DNA from: Paenibacillus oryzisoli
GTDB lineage: Bacteria; Bacillota; Bacilli; Paenibacillales; NBRC-103111
Reading direction: 5' to 3'
Length of the DNA stretch: 64,000 nucleotides
Assembly: GCF_001653565.1 (NCBI RefSeq)
Contig: NZ_LYPB01000092.1
Location: forward strand, 301,217-365,216
Part shown: positions 1-8,349 of the stretch, in pieces
Layout: every line of letters starts with the position of its first letter
How positions within the stretch are numbered: the first letter of the stretch is position 1
Position numbers and translations under genes: made by a program
Notes under the pieces: generated by a model
Databases searched by the model: none
What the model was told of the DNA's origin: nothing
The model's input: the letters and a program-made list of their open reading frames with translations, nothing else

Positions 1-52
1 TCTGAATGAAAATGACAATCAATAAAGGCCATGTAATAAATCTCCTCTCATA

Positions 53-87
53 TGGAAGCCACCCTCATTAATAAGAGAGTGGCTTCG
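53..87 (-). terminator. Possible hairpin terminator after the transglutaminase gene
   Basis: An inverted repeat with arms GAAGCCAC and GTGGCTTC and a partly paired inner CTC/GAG lies just past the stop codon on the minus strand. There is no good T-run after it, so termination is plausible but not certain. Confidence 0.4.
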
Positions 88-92
88 GTTCA

Positions 93-2324
93 TCATTTAA
101 TTTGTTCTCTGACACGAACAATCAACTGGTTCGCCTGTTGATATTCGACTTCAGACAGGGCAAGTTGACTGTATTTGGCACGTTCAAACAGTTCAATTAA
201 TGCATCCAATTCTTTCTTCATCCATTTACTCTGTGTTGACCATCTTGTTGTTGCTTCACGTACTGTTTCAAACTCATATCGGGTGTACCCTCTACGACGA
301 CAAGCACGGAGCATTTTTTCAAATTCAACGATAATTTTCTGATTAAAATTCACAACTTGCAGCTGCTTCCTGCGTGCACGCCAATTATGCCATGCTTCGC
401 TTCTAAGGATGAAGAATACAGCGACACTAAGAAGTGCTGCAACAACAACGCCACTTAGTGTAAGCCAGAGCCAAGTAAAACTTGCGGCTTCCGTCGTTTC
501 TTCAGGCACAGTGGTCGTTTCTGTATCTGTCGGTACATCTTCGACAACAGGTGCTGCTTCAGGGAAGACATTCGGCAATGCAAACCCTGAGGTTGGCTCA
601 AAAGAAATCCAGCCAAAACCTTCAAAATAAACTTCTACCCAAGAATGTGCATCTGAGTTGCGGACCGTGTAAGTACCAGCACCATCAAGATCAATCGTTG
701 CTCCTAATTGACTTAATATCCCCTGATCGCGGATGTCATCAGCGATAGAAGAAGCGCCTGAAGAATAGCCTTTCACCCATCGCGTAGGTAAGCCAAGCGA
801 CCTAGTGAGTACGGCCATTGCTGTCGAGTAATAGTCACAATATCCTTGCTTCACTTCGAATAAGAAACGATCCACGAAATCTTTGCTCTTCCCTTTCGTT
901 TCATCCGGCGTATTCGTATAAGGATAATGTTCGGATAAATACTTCTCGATCAGCTTAGCTTTATCATACGGATTGGTCGCAGATTTCGTAATATCCAGTG
1001 CTAATTGCTTCACTCGCTCTGGTAAATCCACGGGTACTTGTAAATATTCAGCCCATTCCGGCTTATTTGTGAAATCTTGCTGCGTTTGGCGTAATAAATC
1101 TTCCTCTAGAATCGGCTCTTGGACAACGATCGAATAGTCCTTGGGATAATTCGTTCGTCCCGTAAATCGAAGTTCCGACTGTCGCGGTGTCCATATGATA
1201 CGTTGGAATGGATTCTCACCTTGATTAATTTCTACGATCTTCTGAATCGCATAACCCCCGAATAAAACCGGGAATGTCTCATCTCGATCCATCACGACAC
1301 TTTGTGTAACTTCTTGCGTCTTCAATTGCGACACATCAAATCGTGGATCTAACGGCAAGGGATTTAAATTCACGCGGTATGCAGGCAGCCTCTTCTCCGT
1401 TGGGCCAAGCTCCCACCCTTTACCGTTATACATGGATCGGGTTTCCCCTCGAAAGTAGGTCCGTTTGGTGGATTCAACAGTCATCACCGGGGTGTAATCA
1501 AACCGGAACCCGCCACCGAGGCGGCTGTCATCTCGACTATAGCCGGATGAGGCATCTGCGGTTGATGTGGCAATGCTAACACCTTTGCCGAGCAAAGGCA
1601 CGGATTCTCCACGACTCACTTTCCAAGCTGTATAAGGATCTGTCAGTATAGGATTGACGGTCGGAGCGAATATGCCTGCTAAAGTAATCACACCGATTAG
1701 AATAAGAATAGGAACGGTGAATGATGACGGATAATCGGAAATCGTTTCCCAAACGTCTGGCGCTTTCTTCTTAAGTTGGGAGAAATGCCTCACAATTAAG
1801 AGCAAGAATCCACAAAGCATTATCATCGCTACTTGTGGCCATAGAAAAATCATACTGAAGGAATCACGAACTGCAAAAAACAAAATGCTAACAAAGATAA
1901 GGACCACAATGCGAAATCTCGATTGAATGGACCACATGGCGAATAAATAAATGATCCATGCTCCCAAGCTAAACCAAATATAAGGTTCAAGCTGCCCCGC
2001 ATTCTGTCCGATGAAACGAAGTGCTTCTTTCCATGTTGTAATCTGTACAGCTACCCAGTGATAACCCATACTCAAGCCATGGAACCAAATAATAAGAACG
2101 AATTGGAGAAACGCTCGCCATCCGTCTTTTATTTTGGGAATACAGTAAGTCGCTGTTGTAAGGACGATGGTCCAAGTAACGAAAGAAACCGTTTCTGGAA
2201 GCCACAAGCCATCTTCTTTCATTATCCAAATCAGAAATTGGTAAAGGAATATCCCCACGAATATCGCAGAAACACGCATCGCCCAATCCTTGAGTAGAAT
2301 TCTGCTCCACCATGTATTAGGCAT
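93..2324 (-). CDS. Transglutaminase-like membrane protein (TgpA/DUF3488 type)
   Basis: Multi-pass membrane protein of 743 aa. Roughly residues 15-225 hold about seven hydrophobic helices, followed by a large extracytoplasmic part with a transglutaminase-like papain-fold core around residues 455-590. The Cys-His-Asp set is visible as QGYCDYYSTAM, SDAHSWVEVYF and the following FEPTSG strand. A single transmembrane helix near residues 625-650 precedes a cytoplasmic tail. Families of this layout sit beside moxR and DUF58 genes, as here, where it is the last gene of the operon and its start overlaps the DUF58 stop by 8 bases. The substrate is unknown; peptide or cell-envelope protein processing is the usual guess. 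The family assignment is firm and the cellular role is inference. Confidence 0.9.
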   Translation of the reverse strand: MPNTWWSRILLKDWAMRVSAIFVGIFLYQFLIWIMKEDGLWLPETVSFVTWTIVLTTATYCIPKIKDGWRAFLQFVLIIWFHGLSMGYHWVAVQITTWKEALRFIGQNAGQLEPYIWFSLGAWIIYLFAMWSIQSRFRIVVLIFVSILFFAVRDSFSMIFLWPQVAMIMLCGFLLLIVRHFSQLKKKAPDVWETISDYPSSFTVPILILIGVITLAGIFAPTVNPILTDPYTAWKVSRGESVPLLGKGVSIATSTADASSGYSRDDSRLGGGFRFDYTPVMTVESTKRTYFRGETRSMYNGKGWELGPTEKRLPAYRVNLNPLPLDPRFDVSQLKTQEVTQSVVMDRDETFPVLFGGYAIQKIVEINQGENPFQRIIWTPRQSELRFTGRTNYPKDYSIVVQEPILEEDLLRQTQQDFTNKPEWAEYLQVPVDLPERVKQLALDITKSATNPYDKAKLIEKYLSEHYPYTNTPDETKGKSKDFVDRFLFEVKQGYCDYYSTAMAVLTRSLGLPTRWVKGYSSGASSIADDIRDQGILSQLGATIDLDGAGTYTVRNSDAHSWVEVYFEGFGWISFEPTSGFALPNVFPEAAPVVEDVPTDTETTTVPEETTEAASFTWLWLTLSGVVVAALLSVAVFFILRSEAWHNWRARRKQLQVVNFNQKIIVEFEKMLRACRRRGYTRYEFETVREATTRWSTQSKWMKKELDALIELFERAKYSQLALSEVEYQQANQLIVRVREQIK

Positions 2325-3603
2325 ACCGTTTCGCCCCTCCCAAAAGGTTGGGCAAGTCCGTTAATTGACAGACTTCATACCCCATATAGCCTTGCGAGCG
2401 AATCGCCTTGATATAATCCTCATGAGCGGAAATACGATCCACACCTTGGGGACGGAAAGCTTGATCTTCTTGCGTATGAACCCAAATATGACATGGCTTC
2501 ATTTGAAGAAGCGCCATTTGCTGGAACATCTGCAGCATTGCACTCCCTTTTTGCGGTGAAATGAGTACAATTAAACTTCCTGCGGGCCAATCCTTTGAGC
2601 GTTCCTTCATTATCTGGCCAAGGGTCTGATGCCCATCCGCATCAACACCAACGAGATGTTTAACAATTTCCTTGTAATGATGCTGACTGTGCTTCGGTTC
2701 AAAATAAGTAAATTCCTTGCCGATCGACAATAAACCAAGTGCCATTTCACGTCCAGTTCCGTATCGGAATAAGGAAGCCGCAACTGAAACAGCTAATTCA
2801 AATTCTGCAGCATCGCGGTATGCTCGAGCAGTTCGATCCAACAAAATGATGGTTTTCGGCAGCGATTCTCGCTCGAACTCTTTCGATTTCCAAGTTCCTG
2901 TCTTCGCAGTCGCATTCCAGTGAATACGCGAAAGTCGATCGCCATAAATATATTCACGAACGCCATTAATTTGCGTCGTTTCCCGATGTGCGCTCGTCGC
3001 CGTTGAGTGATGCTGCATGCCTTTGAGCATTTGATGAAATTGCGCCCATTCACGAATTGCAACCGTTTGTGGATACACAGTTATCGGTTGTTGCAGATCT
3101 AATCGACCCTTGTGCTGAAAGAAGCCAAATATGTCTTCGGTCAAGCATTCCGTTTCTCCGAAACGATAGTACCCTCTCCGCAGTGGCGGCGTGCTATACG
3201 TGAATTCACCCCGACGTTTCCAGTCTGGCACGATCGAGCCTTCGAAAATAGATTCGTCCCCGTTCTGACGGATTAGCTGGTCTTTAATCATGACATAGGG
3301 AACTGGCCAATAGCCTGGTAATTGAACACCGAGACCAATCTGCAAAGATTGCCCTGCCTCCAACTTAGCTTCAACGCTGGTATTGGTAAACTTCCGAGTC
3401 CCTTGCACACGTCTAATGCCGCTCCAATTCCCAGAAAGCAAATAGATCGCCAAAAAAGTCATTGTAATGAACAACATGGAAGCTAGCTTGCCACCTTGAA
3501 ATAACATGAATAACAAGCTAGCCACCAAGCAGGTCATAAGTAGCCAAAATGGTGCCGGAAGCCGAGGAAATTCCCCGAATCGTTTGAATACCGGTCGTTT
3601 CAT
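2317..3603 (-). CDS. DUF58 domain protein
   Basis: Protein of 428 aa with two N-terminal hydrophobic helices (about residues 17-60) and then a soluble region. The DUF58 signature lies near residues 215-245, where REYIYGDRLSRIHWNATAK matches the family's conserved 'Y..GD..R.IHW..SAR' block. The C-terminal half is expected to have a von Willebrand A-like fold. The gene follows moxR by 4 bases and overlaps the transglutaminase start, so the three are almost certainly co-transcribed. In characterised systems MoxR ATPases work as chaperones with vWA/DUF58 partners on membrane or secreted clients. That role is known for the family and only inferred here. Confidence 0.9.
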   Translation of the reverse strand: MKRPVFKRFGEFPRLPAPFWLLMTCLVASLLFMLFQGGKLASMLFITMTFLAIYLLSGNWSGIRRVQGTRKFTNTSVEAKLEAGQSLQIGLGVQLPGYWPVPYVMIKDQLIRQNGDESIFEGSIVPDWKRRGEFTYSTPPLRRGYYRFGETECLTEDIFGFFQHKGRLDLQQPITVYPQTVAIREWAQFHQMLKGMQHHSTATSAHRETTQINGVREYIYGDRLSRIHWNATAKTGTWKSKEFERESLPKTIILLDRTARAYRDAAEFELAVSVAASLFRYGTGREMALGLLSIGKEFTYFEPKHSQHHYKEIVKHLVGVDADGHQTLGQIMKERSKDWPAGSLIVLISPQKGSAMLQMFQQMALLQMKPCHIWVHTQEDQAFRPQGVDRISAHEDYIKAIRSQGYMGYEVCQLTDLPNLLGGAKRYA

Positions 3604-3607
3604 AGGC

Positions 3608-4567
3608 TCACTTCTCCAATCTTACCGGAACCCGTACTCCTTCAAAAATCGTCGCGAGCACAGAGGCAATACTGACACCATCCATACGCGCTTCCATTTG
3701 AAGGATCATACGATGACCCAGTACAAAGGGAGCTAAATATTTAATATCATCTGGGATGACATAATCACGACCATGTAGAAAGGCATACGCTTTGGACGCT
3801 AATACCAACGATAGTGTAGCCCGTGGACTCGCACCGAGGAAAACCGCGTGATGTTCCCGTGTTTTTCTCGAAATGGTAACTAAATAATCCGCTACTGCTT
3901 CATCCAGATGTATTTGGCGAACCTGCTCTTGAATGTCAAGAACTTGCTTCGTATCCATAATAGCATGAAGCGCTTCCATCGGATGTACTTTACTTTGGGA
4001 AGCTATCATCATTTTCTCGGCGGCTTCACTTGGGTAACCTAAGCTCAACTTAATCATAAAACGATCTAATTGTGCCTCTGGCAATGTATACGTTCCCTCA
4101 AAATCAATCGGATTCTGCGTTGCCAGCATGAGGAACGGGGATGGAAGTTCATGCAAATCACCATCAACCGTAATATGTCGTTCTTCCATCGCTTCAAGAA
4201 GAGCAGATTGTGTCTTGGTTGTGGCACGGTTAATCTCATCTACGAGTAAAATATTGGTCATGATCGGTCCCGATCGGAAAAGAAATTTCTCTTCTTTGGG
4301 GTGATATATAGATACGCCAGTTATATCCGTTGGCAATAAGTCCGGGTTACACTGGATACGGCGAAATTGCCCGTTGATCGATTTCGCCAGCGCTTTAATG
4401 AGTACGGTTTTACCTGTCCCTGGGACATCCTCAAGCAAAACATGACCACCTGCCAACATCGCAGTAAGCAACAATTCAATTTCGGCACTTTTGCCAAGAA
4501 TACATGATTCCAAATTTGATTTCAGCCTAGCTAGTACTTCTACATGACGCTGAGTGGCAGTTTCCAT
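3608..4567 (-). CDS. MoxR-type AAA+ ATPase
   Basis: A MoxR-family AAA+ ATPase of 319 aa from the chosen start. Walker A is EDVPGTGKT, Walker B is LLVDEINRA, sensor 1 lies in LATQNPID, and GTYTLPEAQLDRF is the classic MoxR block. The reading frame is open upstream to 4678, but ATG 4567 (METATQ...) is preceded by CTAAGGAGGATCAAC at ideal spacing, while the extension is basic and low in conserved character. It is the first gene of the moxR-DUF58-transglutaminase operon and probably drives ATP-dependent remodelling of its partners. The roughly 320 bases upstream, to the end of spoVAE, hold only the spore-operon terminator and an unassigned leader. Confidence 0.93.
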   Translation of the reverse strand: METATQRHVEVLARLKSNLESCILGKSAEIELLLTAMLAGGHVLLEDVPGTGKTVLIKALAKSINGQFRRIQCNPDLLPTDITGVSIYHPKEEKFLFRSGPIMTNILLVDEINRATTKTQSALLEAMEERHITVDGDLHELPSPFLMLATQNPIDFEGTYTLPEAQLDRFMIKLSLGYPSEAAEKMMIASQSKVHPMEALHAIMDTKQVLDIQEQVRQIHLDEAVADYLVTISRKTREHHAVFLGASPRATLSLVLASKAYAFLHGRDYVIPDDIKYLAPFVLGHRMILQMEARMDGVSIASVLATIFEGVRVPVRLEK

Positions 4568-4829
4568 GTGTTGATCCTCCTTAGAGTTTTGCTTGCAAAA
4601 CTTGTTTCGTAAGCAATACAGAATTTCCGCTGATAACTTGTATCGTAAACTATGCTTATTTGTACGAACCTGATTCATCTTCTGTTTCGCTCAGAAAACA
4701 AACAAAATGTACGTAAATCTAGTTTACAGGAAAGTTTTTCTTCCGTATACTTGTAAATCCTCTAAAGTTATTTGTTAAAATTAACCACGTAAATGTGCCT
4801 TAGACAACTACTCCTCTATGCAAAAGAAA

Positions 4830-4848
4830 AAGACGCCTCGCGGCGCCT
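4830..4848 (-). terminator. Terminator of the spoVA-type operon
   Basis: GC-rich hairpin (GACGCC / GGCGCC with a TCGC loop, one mismatch) followed on the minus strand by TTTTTCTTTT, 38 bases past the spoVAE stop. Confidence 0.6.
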
Positions 4849-4885
4849 GTGTTCACCAAATATTTAGCCTTCCGTACCCTTCATT

Positions 4886-5236
4886 TCAACCCTTAGGTTT
4901 CACAAACAAGGCAGCTAAAAAGGAGAAAATGATCGCGGCGGATATACCCGCACTGGTCACTTTGAAAATGCCTGTAATAATGCCTATATAGCCATCTTTA
5001 TGCAACTCTTCCAGCGCCCCATGAACAAGCGCATTTCCGAAGCTCGTGATCGGTACCGTCGCACCAGCACCAGCAAAGGCTATCAGTGGTTCATATAAAT
5101 TGCAGCCATCGGCGATGGCCCCTAGCACAACCAACGTACTCATCGTATGGGCGGGTGTTAATTTACCAACGTCCATCATTAATTGCCCCAGTACACAGAT
5201 GGCTCCTCCAACAACAAATGCCCAAAAAAAGCTCAT
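4886..5236 (-). CDS. spoVAE: Stage V sporulation protein AE (SpoVAEb type)
   Basis: A 116-aa integral membrane protein of the SpoVAC/SpoVAE family with about four hydrophobic helices and the family block ITSFGNALVHGALEELHKDGYIGIITG. SpoVA proteins form the inner-membrane channel that loads calcium dipicolinate into the forespore and releases it during germination. The open frame reaches 5281, but ATG 5236 is preceded by GGAGG and overlaps the spoVAD stop as ATGA, giving translational coupling. The order C-D-E without AA, AB or AF resembles the accessory spoVA operons of Bacillales rather than the full chromosomal one. Confidence 0.93.
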   Translation of the reverse strand: MSFFWAFVVGGAICVLGQLMMDVGKLTPAHTMSTLVVLGAIADGCNLYEPLIAFAGAGATVPITSFGNALVHGALEELHKDGYIGIITGIFKVTSAGISAAIIFSFLAALFVKPKG

Positions 5237-6252
5237 AGGTATAATCCTCCAGACTCTATGGAAACAGCATGTGCGATACAAGGAATACTCTCACCTTGTT
5301 GAAAAGAAATCGGTGAAAGCAAGGCCCCAGTAGCAACAACGAGAATTCGTTTCAGTTCTCCCTTTGCCATGCGTTTTAATAAATGTCCATAGGTAACTGT
5401 AGCAGAGCATCCGCAACCACTTCCTCCTGCTTGTACCGTTTGCGTTTCTCGATCAAAGATCATTAATCCACAATCACTATAGGTGGTCTGTTCGATTGGG
5501 AATTGATGCTTATGGAAGAGTTCGCGCGCAATGCTCGTTCCAACTGCAGCAAGATCGCCTGTCACGATGAGATCGTAATAGGAGGGTTCGCGATTCAATT
5601 CACGGCAATGTGTTTGGATCGTGTCGACAGCGGCAGGCGCCATCGCAGCGCCCATATTAAAGGGGTCCGTGATCCCCATATCCACGATACGTCCGATCGT
5701 GGCCGCGGTGACGACCGGACCGTCTCCGCTCTTCCCGAGTACGGCGACACCAGCTCCGGTGACTGTATACTGCGCCGTCGGCGGCTTCTGCGACCCATAT
5801 TCCGTGGGATAACGGAACTGCTTCTCCGCCGTGCAGTTATGGCTGCACGTGCCAGCCATGACATGATTGGCTGCGCCAGAGTCGATGAGTTGAGCGGCTA
5901 GCGCCAGCCCTTCCATCGACGTGGAGCATGCACCGAATATCCCTAGGTAAGGGATATTCAATGTCCGCGCAGCGAACGTGTTGGAGATGATCTGATTCAT
6001 CAGATCCCCGCCAACATAGAATTGGATTTGGCCGTCGGTAAGACCGGCCTTCTTCAGTGCAAGCTGAGCCGCTTCTTCTAGAAGCGCTTTTTCAGCCTTC
6101 TCCCACGTTTTTTGACCAAGTGTTAAATCACCGTGGACAATATCGAAATCTTCATTAAGCGGTCCCTTCGCTTCATCAGGTCCCACAACAGTGCCTGTCG
6201 AAAGAATGACAGGCCGATTCTCAAATAACCAGCTTTGGTGCCCCTTCAGCAT
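5233..6252 (-). CDS. spoVAD: Stage V sporulation protein AD
   Basis: A 339-aa thiolase-fold protein beginning MLKGHQSWLFENRPVILSTG, typical of SpoVAD. Family landmarks include GIFGACSTSMEGLALAAQ, AGTCSHNCTAEKQFR and YSDCGLMIFDRETQTVQAGGSGCGCSA. SpoVAD is a soluble, membrane-associated subunit that binds dipicolinic acid in B. subtilis and cooperates with SpoVAC and SpoVAE. The start sits 4 bases after the spoVAC stop with a G-rich ribosome binding site, and the stop overlaps the spoVAE start. Length is normal for the family and no break is seen. Confidence 0.95.
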   Translation of the reverse strand: MLKGHQSWLFENRPVILSTGTVVGPDEAKGPLNEDFDIVHGDLTLGQKTWEKAEKALLEEAAQLALKKAGLTDGQIQFYVGGDLMNQIISNTFAARTLNIPYLGIFGACSTSMEGLALAAQLIDSGAANHVMAGTCSHNCTAEKQFRYPTEYGSQKPPTAQYTVTGAGVAVLGKSGDGPVVTAATIGRIVDMGITDPFNMGAAMAPAAVDTIQTHCRELNREPSYYDLIVTGDLAAVGTSIARELFHKHQFPIEQTTYSDCGLMIFDRETQTVQAGGSGCGCSATVTYGHLLKRMAKGELKRILVVATGALLSPISFQQGESIPCIAHAVSIESGGLYL

Positions 6253-6256
6253 CTCG

Positions 6257-6727
6257 TCAGCCCCCCGTGAAGATCAGATGTGCGATCCCTACAAAAAAGG
6301 CCGCCACAGTTCCGAATACGATAACAGAACCCGCTAATTTAAACATGTTACCGCCAACCCCTAACACAAGACCTTCCGCACGGTGTTCAATCGCCGCAGA
6401 ACATAGTGAATTCGCAAAACCTGTTACAGGGACGGAAGTTCCGCCGCCTGCCCACTGTGCAATTTTGTCGTAGATGCCAAAGCTTGTTAAAATAACCGAG
6501 ATAATGATCATGACAGCCACAGTCGGATTGCCGGCAGTCTTCTCTGTAAATCCGAACCAATTTATGAACATATGCATAAAGCATTCACCGATTAAGCAGA
6601 TGGTCCCACCTACCAGAAAGGCTCTGACGCAATTTTTGAGTACAGGTCGTTTAGGTTCCTGTTCCTTAGCTAGTTTCTGGTACTCCTGTTGGGTCATCGT
6701 TAAGTTTTTCTTCTTGTTGTTAGGCAT
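6257..6727 (-). CDS. spoVAC: Stage V sporulation protein AC
   Basis: A 156-aa membrane protein with a polar N-terminal tail (MPNNKKKNLTMTQQEYQKLA) and about four helices. It contains the SpoVAC block WAGGGTSVPVTGFANSLCSAAIEHRAEG. In B. subtilis SpoVAC acts as a mechanosensitive dipicolinate channel in the spore inner membrane. An AGGAGATAGTC site precedes the ATG. It is clearly paralogous to the SpoVAE two genes downstream (both share the 'P(I/V)T.F.N.L...A.E' pattern), as is normal for this family. Confidence 0.95.
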   Translation of the reverse strand: MPNNKKKNLTMTQQEYQKLAKEQEPKRPVLKNCVRAFLVGGTICLIGECFMHMFINWFGFTEKTAGNPTVAVMIIISVILTSFGIYDKIAQWAGGGTSVPVTGFANSLCSAAIEHRAEGLVLGVGGNMFKLAGSVIVFGTVAAFFVGIAHLIFTGG

Positions 6728-6751
6728 GACTATCTCCTATTCCCTCAAAAC

Positions 6752-7612
6752 CTAAGCTCTGAGAATCGTATGTACTTGCTGAATAACTTGTGTTAACTGA
6801 ATGGAACATGTTTCATACAACTGCTTAGCCTTAGCATTTTGCGTCGTTAAGGAGTATAACTCGAGATCTGCCTCACATTTCTTCAAACATGCTAGTACGG
6901 CAGGTCGTTCAGTAGATGCAGGTATAACTAATTTGTCATCAAAAAGATCAACAGTTAATTGACCATCTGTATCTACTTGTCCAAGAAAAACATTTTCTTT
7001 CGCTACTCCCAATTTTTCAAGCTCCATTTGCAGCCAACCTCGGCCTTTTCCTGCCGCAGCTAAGGGCTCATTTTGAATTACTCCGTCCATAATAACCGCT
7101 TGCGTGGGTTTCTCAATTACCTTCTTTAGGCCTATATGCTTAGGGGTTAACGGTTGATTCTCTGTCTTCAGCAGAATACTCAAATCACCACTGGACTCCA
7201 GCATCGCGAATTCCACATCCGCCACCCGAAATACCCCTTTCGTACGCAACTGTTCGAGTAATTCATCACCTGTGTAGCGTTCTTTTTTTAAATTACCTTC
7301 TAGGATCTTCCCATCCTTAATGAGAACTCGTCCATTGCCTTCAAACCATAAGCGTAGCGTCTTGCTCTTTAAGGTGAAGATTTCCAACACGAAAGGAACA
7401 AGCACCCATACCAATATTGCAATTACACCATGTACATAATTAGCTTCGACATCGGTTGAGATGTTCCCAGCTAGATCTCCAAGCGTTATGCCAATGACAT
7501 ATTCAAAGAAAGTGAGCTGAGAAATTTGTTTTTTACCTAGAATCCGTGTTAATACGAACAGAAACATTAAGGTACTTAAGGCTCGTATCGCAATAAGTAT
7601 CCAGTCCGGCAC
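6752..7612 (-). CDS. DUF421 membrane protein with C-terminal DUF1657-like domain
   Basis: First gene of the spoVA-type operon, 286 aa with a GTG start behind GGAGGAATGGT. Residues 1-80 contain three membrane helices. Residues about 85-160 form the DUF421 (YetF-like) cytoplasmic domain with the motif GRVLIKDGKILEGNLKKERYTGDELLEQLR. A second DUF421-like segment follows, containing VIMDGVIQNEPL. The last about 50 residues (LKKCEADLELYSLTTQN...AKQLYETC) align without gaps to the stand-alone DUF1657 protein encoded divergently next door. DUF421 and DUF1657 genes are known companions of accessory spoVA operons linked to spore heat resistance. The molecular function is unknown. Confidence 0.9.
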   Translation of the reverse strand: MPDWILIAIRALSTLMFLFVLTRILGKKQISQLTFFEYVIGITLGDLAGNISTDVEANYVHGVIAILVWVLVPFVLEIFTLKSKTLRLWFEGNGRVLIKDGKILEGNLKKERYTGDELLEQLRTKGVFRVADVEFAMLESSGDLSILLKTENQPLTPKHIGLKKVIEKPTQAVIMDGVIQNEPLAAAGKGRGWLQMELEKLGVAKENVFLGQVDTDGQLTVDLFDDKLVIPASTERPAVLACLKKCEADLELYSLTTQNAKAKQLYETCSIQLTQVIQQVHTILRA

Positions 7613-7805
7613 ACCATTCCTCCCCCTTCTTCAACTTTCAATATCTACATTATGTGCCATTTGGACCCTAACTATTATTGCGCTAAATTGGATTTATTTG
7701 TTAACATGAGTCTCTTCAATCACGGGTATATTAACAATCGCAAACCAAAGCAGGTGCAAGACATCTGCCCTAAATCCATGATTAAGAAAGAGGAGTGTTT
7801 ACGAT

Positions 7806-8012
7806 ATGACAGTAGCATCAGACGTAAAAACAACCTTAGCATCTTTAAAAAGTGCCCAAGCCAGTCTTGAAACTTTCGCCCTAAGCACACAAAATCAAGA
7901 GGCTAAGCAATTGTATGAGGCCGCCGCCCAATCCACGCAGCAAATCGTTGATCAAGTTGCGGGTCGGGTTCAGCAACTAGAGAATGAAGAGCCACAATAC
8001 AAAGGTTTTTGA
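7806..8012 (+). CDS. DUF1657 domain protein
   Basis: Small soluble protein of 68 aa, predicted all-helical, with the DUF1657 pattern TLASLKSAQASLETFALSTQN followed by AKQLYEAAAQ. The start is preceded by AAGAGGAGTGTTTACG. It is transcribed divergently from the DUF421/spoVA operon across a 193-bp region that should contain both promoters, and it ends at a strong terminator. DUF1657 proteins accompany accessory spoVA operons in spore formers, so a forespore role is likely. No biochemical activity is known to me. Confidence 0.88.
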   Translation: MTVASDVKTTLASLKSAQASLETFALSTQNQEAKQLYEAAAQSTQQIVDQVAGRVQQLENEEPQYKGF

Positions 8013-8017
8013 ACGCC

Positions 8018-8052
8018 AAACAGCCGCTGCGAAGCCTACGCAGCGGCTGTTT
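8018..8052 (+). terminator. Terminator of the DUF1657 gene
   Basis: Perfect 14-bp stem AAACAGCCGCTGCG / CGCAGCGGCTGTTT with a 7-base loop, 6 bases after the stop codon. Confidence 0.8.
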
Positions 8053-8179
8053 ACTCTTTGTCATATGAATAAACTAAGAAATAGGATAAGCAATACGAAT
8101 AATATGAGAATAAGCAATCTCAGTCGGTCTTTTGGCATGAGTGCCGTCCCTCGCTTCATTAATTTTGCACCGTTTATAC

Positions 8180-8320
8180 TCATTGCGGCGGTTGTCCTGA
8201 TGCTTTTCTCACTTCATTCGCTAGTCGATTAAATTCCTTCTGTGCTTCCGGATCTGAGGTCGCGAAATAGGCAGCAGACAAGAAAGCTATTATCTTGTTC
8301 GCATCTTCCACAGTCATCAT
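8180..8320 (-). CDS. Small conserved-looking protein, 46 aa
   Basis: Short frame reading MMTVEDANKIIAFLSAAYF... and ending ...VRKASGQPPQ. It is supported by AGAGGAGG 8 bases before the first ATG (a second ATG follows directly) and by a plausible amphipathic composition. It starts 29 bases after the stop of the upstream papain-like protease on the same strand, so the two may be co-transcribed. An overlapping plus-strand frame lacks a ribosome binding site and is the weaker choice. I do not recognise the family; the spore-gene surroundings hint at, but do not show, a sporulation link. Confidence 0.6.
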   Translation of the reverse strand: MMTVEDANKIIAFLSAAYFATSDPEAQKEFNRLANEVRKASGQPPQ

Positions 8321-8349
8321 TGCAAAAGGCCTCCTCTAATCAAACATAT

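Noticed and set aside
7613..7805. Sigma-G-type promoters for the divergent DUF421 and DUF1657 genes
   Set aside because: A CATAATG-like -10 is present on the minus strand but no -35 at proper spacing could be matched with confidence.
8064..8232. Plus-strand small membrane peptide (MNKLRNRISN...LHSLVD)
   Set aside because: It lies beyond a terminator, has no ribosome binding site, and overlaps the minus-strand frame at 8180-8320, which has AGAGGAGG. It does contain a hydrophobic stretch, so it is not fully excluded.
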